From assembly GCA_030141585.1 (NCBI GenBank), contig JAQIFP010000053.1, positions 1-13,509 of the forward strand: 13,509 bases of DNA, in the 5' to 3' direction. The translations under genes were made by a program, and so were the position numbers. The notes below the pieces were generated by a model. The model ran no database searches, was not told where the DNA came from, and worked only from the letters and a program-made list of their open reading frames with translations. Source of the stretch: Ophryocystis elektroscirrha. Its lineage: Eukaryota > Apicomplexa > Conoidasida > Neogregarinorida > Ophryocystidae. Below are positions 1-10,000 of this stretch, piece after piece. How positions within the stretch are numbered: position 1 is the stretch's first letter; each line of letters opens with the position of its first letter.

Positions 1-31
1 ATGTATATATATGTATATATATATGTATATG

Positions 32-106
<75 letters not shown>

Positions 107-232
107 ATATGTGTATATATATGTATATATATGTATATATACTGTTATATATAATATATGTTTATATAGGTGTATGTATATATATTCATATATGTTTATA
201 TATATTTATATATATATATATGTGTCTATGTA

Positions 233-279
<47 letters not shown>

Positions 280-455
280 ATATGTGTATATAAATGTATA
301 TATATGTATATATACTGTTATATATAATATATGTTTATATAGGTGTATGTATATATATTCATATATGTTTATATATATTTATATATAGATATATGTGTCT
401 ATGTATGTACATATATAGATATATGTGTACATTTGTATATATATATGTATACATG
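1..455. repeat. AT/TG simple-sequence block with 173-bp tandem duplication
   Basis: The stretch is almost entirely TA, TATG and TGTA steps, with a pure (TA)n run at about 41-93 and a shorter one at about 240-266. On top of the microsatellite lies a longer-period repeat. The non-trivial string actgttatat followed by ataatatatgtttatatagg occurs at 141 and again at 314, and landmarks on both sides (tgtgtat near 110 and 283, tatgtac at 231 and 404) keep the same 173-bp offset without indels. It is therefore about two tandem copies of a 173-bp unit. Open frames across it encode only Tyr/Ile/Val/Met/Cys strings and are not genes. It lies just beyond the stop codon of the small minus-strand gene ending at 464. 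Confidence 0.9.
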
Positions 456-463
456 AATAATTA

Positions 464-765
464 TTAGAATGAATTACCAAAGATTTCAGAATGCTCAGTA
501 GGTAACGACCATTTTTCTTTAGGTTGCGCACTACTCCTAGATTTAAATCCCCACTTTTTTAGGTTCTCAACTTTTTTTTGATTTTTTCGCGGAGTTTCTA
601 CATAGGACTCATCATCTTCCTCTTCACTCGAAAGAGAAGACACGGAAGATGCTCTAATCTAAACAATTAAATCATTAAACGACATTTTAATAAGAAAATT
701 AAACAAAAAATCAATTAATCAAGCATATACTATACTTTATTTTTGTCTTTGAAGCGTGTATTCAT
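464..765 (-). CDS. Small two-exon acidic/basic protein of unknown function
   Basis: I do not recognise this gene. The terminal exon is 658-464 (64 codons plus TAA) and follows a good acceptor (tttgtttag type). It reads a Ser/Glu/Asp-rich stretch (SSLSSEEEDDES), then a basic stretch (PRKNQKKVENLKKWGFKSR), then a C-terminus ending HSEIFGNSF. A 10-codon first exon, 765-736 (MNTRFKDKNK), ends at a gtatag donor. The 77-nt intron 735-659 joins the two in frame, giving about 74 aa. The base composition is clearly richer in G+C than its flanks and codons are varied, which is why I take it as coding. The frame stays open upstream of the ATG to about 800, after a possible acceptor (ctgatag), so a longer protein with more 5' exons is possible. 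It has no signal peptide or membrane segment. It is divergent from SLU7. Confidence 0.5.
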
Positions 766-1341
766 TCGTGTAATTGGCAGCTTATAGGCACATATACATG
801 ACTATCAGTAAAATATATCTATATATTTATATATATATATATACATATATATGTATATAAGCTCTACATATATTGTATATTTAATTAAATTTGAACAAAC
901 AGTTTTTGGGATTGTCAAATTTCATAAATTTGATAAATTGATTTTTTTTATTATGCAATTGAAAAGATTAAAAGTCACAATTAAATATCAAGGAATTGTA
1001 CAATATACTTATCATGTAACTTAAATGTAATATCAAAAAATTAAATTAAAAATCATTTTTGTATTAAAACTTTCTTTATATATATTAAAAAAGCTACGAT
1101 ATTTTTTAAAAACTATATAAATGCATTTTAGCTACTTTAATTATTGAAATTAAAACTAATAAATACGGAATGTATAATATCAGAGTTATCAAATATAATA
1201 ACATATATAACTTATAATTTATACACAAATAAGTAATTGTAAGTAAGTACTATAAAAAGGTACGTTGTCTGTTAATTGTTTTTTAAATAAAAAAACTGCA
1301 AGTTAGTATATAGATTCACAGCTGATTGTTGTGTAGCTGTA
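766..1341. other. Divergent intergenic region (putative bidirectional promoter)
   Basis: A 576-bp gene-free AT-rich stretch lies between the divergent small gene and SLU7. It contains a TA-rich run at about 815-860 and many poly-A and poly-T tracts, with no frame of coding character. By position it should hold both promoters. I see no motif distinctive enough to call. Confidence 0.5.
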
Positions 1342-2448
1342 ATGACTACTGATATTGACACTAAATCAACTCTTTTAGACTCATTAGATTCTTTAGCAAC
1401 AAATACACCATATATCCCCAATAAAAGCTGGGAAGACGCAAAGAAGCAGCGACAATTAGAGGAAGCGCGTAAGTCGGGGTTGTTGCCTGCAGAAAAAGAT
1501 GAAGAAGGAAAGGATATAAATCCGCATATACCTCAATACATAGCAAAAGCTCCATGGTATTTAAGTTTAAATAATAAGCCAACTTTAAAGCATCAACGCA
1601 CCGATTCAGAGACATTTAAAAATACTTTTCATAATTGGTATAAAAGAGGGTTAGCAGAATATAATGTTCCAATTAAATTTCGTCCTGGTGCTTGTACTAA
1701 TTGTGGAGCTATATCACATAAAGTTAAAGAATGTACAGAACGTCCTAGAAAGCTTGGGTCGAAATGGACTGGGCAAAATTTTTGTCCTGATGAAATCATA
1801 GTAAAAGATAGTAGTGAAATAGAGTTAGATTTTGACGGTAAAAGAGATCGTTACGGAGGCTATAACCCAGACTCATATAAAGCCGTTATTAGAGATTATC
1901 AACTTATAGATATGGAACGGAAAAAAAGACATTCTGAGAAATTAAAAACCGGAAAAGTATCCAACCGGAAAATAAGAAATCACTCGAGTTCTTCTTCCGA
2001 AAATGAATCCAGTTCCTCCTCTTCTTCTTCTTCCAGTGACGAAAGCGACACCAAAATAGAAGAGGACGATGTTAAAGTAAAAGAATTTGATACAAGCGCA
2101 CCTATTGGTATGAAAGATGATCGTACAAGGACAACTACTATGAATTTGCGCATACGTGAAGACACTGCCAAATATTTATTCAATCTTGACGTCAATTCAG
2201 CATTTTACGATCCCAAAACCCGCAGTATGAGGGACAACCCTTTGAAACATCTGAAAGATTCTGAACAAAACGTTTATAGAGGGGACAATGATAAGCGGTT
2301 CACAGGGGAAGCTCTTTTAGTAAAAGAAATGGAGGTATATATACAATGCATGGACATTTATAATTTTTATACATAGATTCAATATTTGTACAATCTAGCT
2401 TAACTTATTGGATTATTTTTATATTTTTATAAATGTTTTTATATATAG

Positions 2449-2487
<39 letters not shown>

Positions 2488-3583
2488 TATTTATTTATGT
2501 TTCTATACATATATATGTTTATTCATTTATGTTTCTATATATCTATATATGTTTATTCATTTATGTTTCTATATATATATATATGTTTATTTATTTATGT
2601 TTATATATATATATATATATATGTTTATTCATTTATGTTTCTATATATATATATATGTTTATTTATTTATGTTTCTATATATATATATATATATGTTTAT
2701 TTATTTATGTTTCTATACATATATATGTTTATTTATTTATGCTTCTCTATATATTCAAATATATATATGTGTATATATATATATGTCTATATATATGTTT
2801 ATATATATATGTATATATATATGTTTATATATATATGTTTATATATATATGTTTATATATATGTATTTATATATATATGTTTATATATATATGTTTATAC
2901 ATATATGTTTATATATATATGTTTATATATATATGTTTATATATATATGTTTATATATATATGTATATACATATATATGTTTCATTCATGTTTCTACATA
3001 TATATATATATGTTTAATTATTTATGTTTCTATATATATTCAAATATATAAATGTGTATATATATATTTATTTATGTATATATGTGTATATATATATATA
3101 TATATTATATTTATATCAATATAGAGATTATATAAGCTAATTTATAAAAATACTATTATTATTACTTTTAATTTATTTGGTTTTTAGTTGTTTGCTTGGG
3201 AAGCTCATAAACATAACCTAGATGTTCACACTCAAGCCCAGCCCACACAGTTAGAATATCTACACAACCAAATACAAAAAAAGCAGCAAGACTTACTCTC
3301 TGAAAACAAAGCACAAATTTTGAAAAAATATGGTGGGGAGGAACATATTGCAGATGAGAAATTATATGAGCAAAGTGAACAGTATCAAGAATTTGACCCT
3401 GTTGCTGGTTGCGTTAAAGTGATAACTCGAAAAGAAACCAAGTCCCAGTATGAAGAAGATTCTTTATTTGGAGACCATTCTGAAATATGGGGTTCCTGGT
3501 TTGATAGAACCAAAAATCTTTGGGGTTTTAAGTGCTGCAAACAGTTGGATTATCATAAAGCAGATTGCATTCCAATTGTATAA
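1342..3583 (+). CDS. SLU7: Pre-mRNA splicing factor SLU7
   Basis: SLU7 is the second-step splicing factor that helps dock the 3' splice site in the nucleus. Exons are 1342-2334 and 3188-3583, joined at GAG|gtatat...tttttag|TTG in phase 0, giving 462 aa. Visible features: an N-terminal [19 protein letters not shown] region and [15 protein letters not shown] (residues ~59-73). A CCHC zinc knuckle follows (C118-x2-C121-x4-H126-x4-C131) with [12 protein letters not shown] after it, then a Ser/Glu-rich phospho-acceptor-like tract (~215-243). The conserved [22 protein letters not shown] block is at ~271-294. The second exon opens with LFAWEAHKH and carries [27 protein letters not shown] and WGFKCC near the C-terminus. 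These blocks match the family in order, and the splice falls inside the conserved TG..LFAWEA segment, which confirms the intron. The start is the first ATG of the frame. Confidence 0.96.
2335..3187 (+). other. SLU7 intron, 853 bp, packed with minisatellite
   Basis: The donor is gtatat and the acceptor ttggtttttag. Both flanking exons are conserved SLU7 sequence, so the intron is secure. Roughly three quarters of it is tandem repeat (see the repeat entry). The frames open through the repeat encode only Tyr/Ile/Phe/Met/Cys strings and are not coding. Confidence 0.93.
2440..3115. repeat. Two-tier AT minisatellite inside the SLU7 intron
   Basis: Tier one (about 2455-2756) has a core tgtttattYatttatgtttc separated by (TA)n or (TACA)n spacers. 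Eight cores begin near 2484, 2516, 2549, 2584, 2622, 2656, 2694 and 2726, so the unit is about 32-38 bp and varies mostly in spacer length. Tier two (about 2757-2970) is a 16-18-bp unit, tatatatatgttta, repeated more than ten times. A degenerate tier-one core recurs near 3010. The phrase tatatattcaaatatata occurs at both about 2749 and 3033, suggesting a larger duplication containing both tiers. Confidence 0.9.
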
Positions 3584-3814
3584 TTGAATTAATCAGATTA
3601 ATATATTCTTTTTTTATTTATAACTGTCCTTTGTATATAAACATAAATTATTTTGCCTTTAATTAATGCATTAAATCATGTAATTGTATTACGTTCAAAT
3701 ACACTAATAAAAATCTTATTCTTAAGGGATTATCAGAAATCGATTATATACTCATTCATAATTATAATTTTTACAAAATTTATTATTAGTACTGTGTACC
3801 TTGTATACGTGAAC
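3584..3814. other. SLU7-MCTS1 intergenic spacer
   Basis: A 231-bp AT-rich spacer between two co-directional genes. The frame of MCTS1 exon 1 happens to be open back to 3653, but that extension is hydrophobic AT-driven translation with no counterpart in the MCTS1 family. It probably holds the SLU7 3' end and the MCTS1 promoter and leader. Confidence 0.5.
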
Positions 3815-4497
3815 ATGCTCAAAAAACTAGACCCTGCGGAAATAACAGCTAAAAACTTGATGAAATCTTCAGCTCAAAGAGCTGTGAGACAAAATGTAAG
3901 TACAATTTACTTTTTATGACACTAAATAAAAAATATTGCATTTTACTGCTATACTTTATACATGATTGCTTAATGAATCCATTACGGTGAATACATATAA
4001 TATAATATACGCATATGAAAATATGTATATATTACATTATATTCATATATACATTTTCTTAATTATATTACTATAATTATATTATTATATATATATATAT
4101 ATATATGGGTTGAACATATATATGCAGTCTTGGTTTCTTTAGATCTTAAAATTATATCCAAAACTAAGTAGCATAATGGATAGATTATTTCCTAAGAAAA
4201 TTCCTTTATATTTGATAAAATGGTAATAATTGCTTAATAAATATTTTTATGGGACGCACCCTTGTTAAATCATTTCTTTTAGTCCTAACCATGTACAACT
4301 TCTTACTGTTAACAATGAACCCTTATTTTTTCAAGTCAGAGATGGTCCATGGATTCCTAAATTAGAACTTCTTCATAGATGTCAGGTTTAGACTTAAAAT
4401 TGCTGGGCAAAGTCATACTTTGTATTATTGATCAAATAATTTCAAAATAAATAATACATTTAATATTTTTAGTATAACTCTTCTTTTATTATTAGTA

Positions 4498-4544
<47 letters not shown>

Positions 4545-5247
4545 TATAATAATGAATTGATCTTTAATTCGTAAATAGTTTATTTATAATTAATTTACAA
4601 TTCTTAGACCCCTCTATTGTGCCACATATAAGAATTGACCTGGGAGCAATTAAATATGTTTTGAGAGGTTCTAATGTTATGTGCCCTGGCGTTATAGTTG
4701 ATAGTGAAAACTTGGATCCCGCCCTCACACCAGGAGCAGTTACAGTAATATAAATAAATAATAAGTTCTTAAAAATAGTTTACTTCATAAATATTATGTT
4801 TATAATTTACTGTTTAGCCTATGATATATAAAAGCTGTAATTTATGTATATATAGTTGTTTATAGTTACTTTCTATTCAAATATATTTATTAATAAAAAA
4901 TAATTGAATTGGGCTTATTGTATTTAAATTATTTACTTACTTCTACATAGAATGAATATATTGTTTTATTTTTGATGATATAGACGAAAATGATAATCAA
5001 AACTTTTAATGTAGACTTAACTATAGTACACCTTTGAATTGTTTTCACATGTTTTATGATGTTAGCAAATTATTGGAGAATCTAAAGATAATGCCTGTGC
5101 AGTTGGCGTTTTAACAATGTCTATTGAAGACATGTGAGATATTGTGTTGGAATATTTTGCTTTAGACATAATATACGAAAAGGTATATGTTTAGAAGTTC
5201 AGCATACACTTGGAGACGGGTTATGGTTAAATAAAATTTTTGATTGA
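3815..5247 (+). CDS. MCTS1: MCT-1 / MCTS1-type translation re-initiation factor, PUA domain
   Basis: MCTS1 pairs with DENR on the 40S ribosome, in the cytoplasm, to support re-initiation and post-termination recycling. There are six exons: 3815-3895, 4143-4222, 4283-4380, 4608-4744, 5066-5133 and 5166-5247 (TGA). Together they give 181 aa, the same length I remember for human MCTS1. The start MLKKLDPAEI parallels the family's MFKKF start, so the longer open frame upstream was not used. Conserved blocks in order: LFPKKIPLYLIKC, VQLLTVNNEPLFFQVRDGPW, LLHRYPSIVPH, the PUA core DLGAIKYVLRGSNVMCPG, ESKDNACAVGVLTMSIEDI, and C-terminal NIRKGICLEVQHTLGDGLW. Introns are 247, 60, 227, 321 and 32 nt. 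Intron 3 has a poor donor (gtcagg) and a (TA)n run at about 4500-4541. The 32-nt last intron is needed to restore the frame through the conserved EDI..NIRKG segment. Confidence 0.95.
4499..4541. repeat. (TA)n microsatellite in MCTS1 intron 3
   Basis: An uninterrupted run of about 21 TA dinucleotides lies within the 4381-4607 intron. A shorter (TA)n run sits at about 4087-4106 in intron 1. Confidence 0.9.
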
Positions 5248-5430
5248 TTACAATGAATCAAAAAAAATTCTATGCTTCCATAATCGTGGAATACCTGGTT
5301 TTTGTCATTGAATATCCTAGCAGTTGGGCAAATTGCTTCTACTTTCAGAAATAATTTAATATTATTTTTTTTTATGTCTATGCGTAAATTTAATCTCCCG
5401 CATTGGCAAAATAACAAATAATTAAAATTT
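5248..5430 (+). other. Spacer with two short upstream ORFs before the four-TM gene
   Basis: This is a 183-bp spacer between the MCTS1 stop and the next start. It contains ATG 5253 to stop 5354 (33 codons, starting MNQKKFYAS) and ATG 5374 to TAA 5421 (15 codons, MSMRKFNLPHWQNNK). The second is in frame with, and ends 9 nt before, the chosen start at 5431. If the mRNA leader begins early enough, both would act as uORFs. Transcript start is unknown. Confidence 0.35.
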
Positions 5431-6941
5431 ATGAATTTTAAAGCCCAAAGTTTTCTTGGGGTGTTCAGTATTCGAACAGTACTTGTATAATTGATTTCTA
5501 TGAATTTAGGGATGTCTTGTATCCTGTGTATTGCAAATTGTTGTTGGTGTGATTTTATGGGCTTTACTAACATACATAAGACCCATGCTTTTTTATTTCA
5601 ATATATTGATCATGATTTATTTCATTGCTGGCAGTATTTTAGGGTAATATTGATTGATAGTATGTATCGATAGGTTTTATGCAATATTCCAAAGATCGGA
5701 ATTATTAACATGGATTTACATGTTATATCTTGGAAGCTGCACTACAATTGTTTTACTCCTAGTTTTAGATTTTTCTGGTGTACTTCCTATATTACCAAAA
5801 CCTCCTATTAAACCAGTAATTTGTTTATACTTTTCATTCAATATGTAGTCTAGTTTAATTGAACCTCCTATAATTAAAACTATAGATGATTTGGGAAAAA
5901 AAGTAACAGACAAATTACATGTAACGAAACCTTCCGCTAAGTCCGATCTATATTATAAATTTCATAAAAGGTTATTTAATTTATATTAATTATCAATTAT
6001 TAATTATATATATATGTATTTGATCTATATTATAAAATTTATAAAAAATTATTTAATATATATTAATTATTAATTTTTATTATATATATATATATATATA
6101 TTATTTTTTGTTGTGAATATGATATGTGGGTATTTGGACTTAATCATTGTATATTTTAGTGGTGACGCAAATATTCTTGAAGCCTTATATCCAAGATTTC
6201 CCGAGATTATTTCAAATACATTGTTTGATTCACGGAAAGCTAGATTCTTGTCTGAACAAGTGTCAAATGACAAAGGACCAAGTCAAAGAGATGAGGTTTC
6301 AAGAGATGAATTACCGCCAGAGTAAAAATTATTTTATATTTAAATATAATTAATTTATTTAATTAGGGAATTACTTAGCTCTTATTTTTTTTTTTATACT
6401 AAGCGTACATAGACACTTTTTTCATAACATTATTAATATTTATATTATATTATTTTATAAAATAAATATTAATAAAAATCAATATATCTATATATACCTA
6501 CAGTTATTTTTTGGATATTATAATTAATCTTTAATTAATTATCATGATTTATTTCTTTAGATTAGCGGACTTACCAGTAAATATGCAAAAGCAAGTATCT
6601 GCAACTACTAAAGCAATAAAACATGGTACTTAATTAATGAATTATCAAAATATAGTCGTCCGTTTTGTCAGTACGGGAGTATTAGCTGCAATTTTTTGGT
6701 TTCAGATATATTCTAGTTATGTTGTATTTACATTTTTATCAAATAAATGGTACTTTCGACATATATTTATTTATCTTGTTAGTCAATCTTTAGACGAATT
6801 AACGGGGCAACCAGTAAGATTATTAAGATATGTGTAATAATATGATTTTAGGATCAATTTCTTCCAATTATAATAGACGAATCTGCTTCTTATCCCCATA
6901 CTGACACCGGAAACGCTGAAAACTCACAAAGTTTTAATTAA
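5431..6941 (+). CDS. Four-transmembrane protein of unknown function
   Basis: Eight exons keep frame at GT-AG junctions: 5431-5478, 5510-5643, 5674-5815, 5849-5970, 6160-6321, 6561-6625, 6656-6813 and 6852-6941 (TAA), giving 306 aa. Introns are 31, 30, 33, 189, 238 or so, 30 and 38 nt. The start ATG is preceded by an in-frame TAA at 5419. TM1 is ~17-36, TM2 ~41-65, TM3 ~71-95 and TM4 ~226-252. The N-terminal motif SFLGVFSIRTGC just before TM1 recalls tetraspan membrane proteins of the LAPTM-like type (weak inference). The ~130-residue TM3-TM4 segment is hydrophilic, contains KPPIKPSSLIEPP and GDANILEALYPRFPEI, and lacks cysteine, so it is not a classical tetraspanin. A 33-nt GT-AG segment at 6750-6782 has no stop and may be a further intron (then 295 aa). 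The C-terminus is acidic and polar. Confidence 0.75.
6750..6782 (+). other. Ambiguous 33-nt in-frame GT-AG segment (intron or coding)
   Basis: The segment begins gtactttcg and ends cttgttag, and its length is a multiple of three with no stop. Removing it changes NKWYFRHIFIYLVSQSLDE to NKCQSLDE. Its AT content and length match the proven 30-38-nt introns in the same gene. Retained, it adds a second hydrophobic patch after TM4. Confidence 0.5.
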
Positions 6942-7049
6942 TCTTAAATGATAATTGATATTAACTAAAAAGCTTTAAACTAACAATAAAAAAAAAACCC
7001 CTAGTTAAAAGCATTTGGTAGTATTATTCGGTGTAGAATATAATAGGTG
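6942..7049. other. Short convergent intergenic region
   Basis: Only 108 bp separate the stop codons of two converging genes. Poly-A runs such as aataaaaaaaaa near 6983 may serve one 3' end. The two 3' UTRs very likely overlap. Confidence 0.6.
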
Positions 7050-10000
7050 TTATTGTGGTGCAGATATATTTGGACCTAATATGGGTATGGAAGCTAAAAA
7101 TGGTGATACTCTTGATCTCTCGAAACGTCTTGCTGTGTCTATGAAAGTTAAACCAAATGATTCACCAAATAAGTTTTTAATTAATGTATCATCTGGATTA
7201 AATAGTGATTTAGTTCTTCTTGCTATGTAACATCTACGATTTTCTTCATCTTTGAAGAGCTGTGGTACAGTGGTACGTGGAATAATTGCATCAGTAACAT
7301 TAAATATTAAAGCGCGTAAATATATTAAATCTAAGTCAAATACACTTAATAATGGACTATCTGGTATATTTGGCTTAGTTTCATATTTTGAAACAGGTTT
7401 TGCTTCACTTTGCTTAAACCTATTATACTTTCTTTTCCTAATTTCAGCTTGCATACGGGTAGTATAAAATTTTTGTTCAGCCATTTGCCGATTAGTAGTA
7501 TTATCATAATTTGCGTTATTGGGATTGTCATCAACTGGTACATACAGTACATCTGAGTCTATTGAAGCTGCAAAAAATTGATTAGTTTCTTCTTCTATGA
7601 TGTTGTTACTTGGTGTATTATATAATATACTTGGGAGTTTTGAAATATCTGGTGTATTTGATAATTCATTTGAAGAAGAATATAGCTTTGGATTTACAGT
7701 AAATGAGTTATTTCCTTGAGAAGATAATAATTGTATATGTCCCAAGACGCAGTTATCATTGAGTGTTATAAGTAATTCCTGAAAATTTGGGTAGCTTTGA
7801 ATTAGCGCAGTCATGTTAACAGAGGCATTCACTGGATTAGGAGGTTGTATTAAATTAAATACTTGAGAAAATTTATCCACTGGAGGTTCTGGTGGTGAGG
7901 CCGTAGGTGGTACAATAGTTGCATTAGTCAAAAAAGGTAGTGCATTACTAAGCCATAAATCATAAGGTTGTTTAGGTGAACACTCATATTTTGTAACAAC
8001 TGGTAATCTACCATGACACATAGGTGTTTGCCCTCTTAGTCTTCCTGAGCTTAACGCTAACTGATCTAAAGCGAAATTGTTTGGACAAGTTATAGATAAC
8101 ATGCTATTTCCAAACCCTTTACATGTACCATCTTTACGTAGCTTATAATTATTCGGACATGTTAAATAAAATTTGGCGGTAGTAATAGTTCGACATAGAA
8201 CTTGTATCTGCCCTCTCTTATGCAAATTAGTCCAATCTATATTAGTTCCGTTTAAAGCTTGAATCATTTGGTCTACGTCTAATAGTCGTGTTTCATTTAC
8301 GTTATTTAATTTCTGTCCAAATGGCAATGGTGTATATGCATCAAAACTTATTTGCCCCGCAGTACTAATTACGTTTGTGTTATTTGAAGTGTTGTAATTT
8401 TGACTAAATATTTGGGACACAACTTCAGATATTTGGGTTGACAAAGATTGACTCATTTGTTTATATATATCTTGAACATCTTGTAAAAATCGAGCGGAAC
8501 TATTTCCCATGCCATACCACAGATAAGGAATATTGTTGGCACTTGGTGAGAACCAAGCTGGCACAGGAATAATAGTTCCGTTATTAGGTGGTACCGTTGT
8601 TATGGAAGGCGCAAGTGTAGTTACTTGAAATACTTGATTTATTATTATTGGTTGATTGAAGCCAGTTTCTAGGTAATTAGTATTAGAGATATTTGGAGGA
8701 ACGGACAATCCGGAATCAGATACTGGTATAGTATTATTATTAGTAAGAGGATTAAATACTTTACTATAATCAACAACTGTGTAATTTACTGTAGTAGCTG
8801 GTGTTGTGGTATTAGGTGATAATATTGAAATAAACTGATCCAAAACAGCGTCTGTACCATCAAACAATATTTCTTGATTATTATTAGGACACGTTGGTAC
8901 TAAGGTCGTTTTAATAATACGAACGCAAGTCCAAACAGGGTATCCTAAAGTCGGGTTTTGTACTACAGGCGGGTTATTTCCATTGTTCATATATTCAAGA
9001 TAATCAAAATCTCCTTCTTCACAAGTAATCGATATTGGAGCGGCTGTTAGACGTTTTTGGCAAGTAACATTTGATATCGAAGGAGATACAAGAGAGAAAT
9101 CTGATGCTTCAATATTCGAAATAGTAAATGAGTCGTCTTCATTGCAAATTGGTGTTTCCGTCAATGCATTCCATTTTCCAGGGTAAGTCACGTTTCTTTC
9201 ACACACAACTTTATCAATATTACGGAAATCCGGAACATAGTTTGCAGGACACCGTACAGTTTTTTGGATTTGTTGAGCAACCAGGCATTCCCCCTCTTCA
9301 GTCAATTCACCCTATTCAATAATTAGTTTAAATTAATTAGTTAAAATTTATTAGTTAATTAAACTTAATTAATTACTATGTCTATTTATAATGTATGAAT
9401 TTATTCATCTGTATTACCAGAAAAAACGAGTATTTTGACGTAAATATTTAAGTAAGAATATTTACTTTATTACTTTAATGTCATATGCTATAATCATTGC
9501 ATATACCACAATCCATATGTACACAGAAACATACGATGTGTATATATAAGTACTACAAATTAATGTATTTGATAATATAATTAATTAATTAATTAATTAA
9601 TTTATTAATTAATTATATGTTATAATTACCTCCCGACAAGATACGTTTCCAGCTTCATATGTATTCAATAGACAATTACTTTGATCAGTAGAAAGCACAA
9701 ATGGAGGATCACAAGTTGGAGTACTATCTATAATTTCATCTCTGATACATGGACCAGATCCAGGTTTTATTGCTATTCGGTGTCCATCAGGACAAGCTGT
9801 CAAAGCCTCTACTGATGCCGGCTTTACGCAAGACCGTAATACTTCATCAAACATAGCTCCATTTTGCTCACATGTACCCTAAAATTGGTAGATCATTTAT
9901 TATTATATTAGATTGCAAATATATATATATTCTTTATATAAAGAATATATATCTCTAAATATATTCTTTATAATATATATTTAAGAATTGGTATTCCTAT

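Noticed and set aside
1..388. Overlapping plus-strand frames encoding Tyr/Ile/Val/Met/Cys strings
   Set aside because: They are translations of TA/TATG microsatellite in several frames at once, with no other coding signal.
1361..2195. Minus-strand frames opposite SLU7 exon 1
   Set aside because: Shadows of a well-conserved coding exon; the run of Glu and Ser is the complement of the SLU7 serine tract.
2433..3124. Three long plus-strand frames of 184-213 codons
   Set aside because: All lie in the SLU7 intron minisatellite, encode only Tyr/Ile/Phe/Met/Cys-type repeats, and are spliced out by the conserved exon join.
3653..3814. In-frame upstream extension of MCTS1
   Set aside because: Open by chance in AT-rich sequence; the family starts at the MLKKLD-equivalent position and the 181-aa length fits without it.
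5199..5573. 124-codon minus-strand frame
   Set aside because: Antisense to the last MCTS1 exon and the first exons of the four-TM gene; composition looks random and it recovers no motif.
7015..7552. Short frames on both strands over the 3' end of the oocyst-wall-like gene
   Set aside because: Shadows of the 751-codon terminal exon.
9128..9322. 64-codon plus-strand frame
   Set aside because: Antisense to the cysteine-rich part of the wall-like gene, which has the clear signal.
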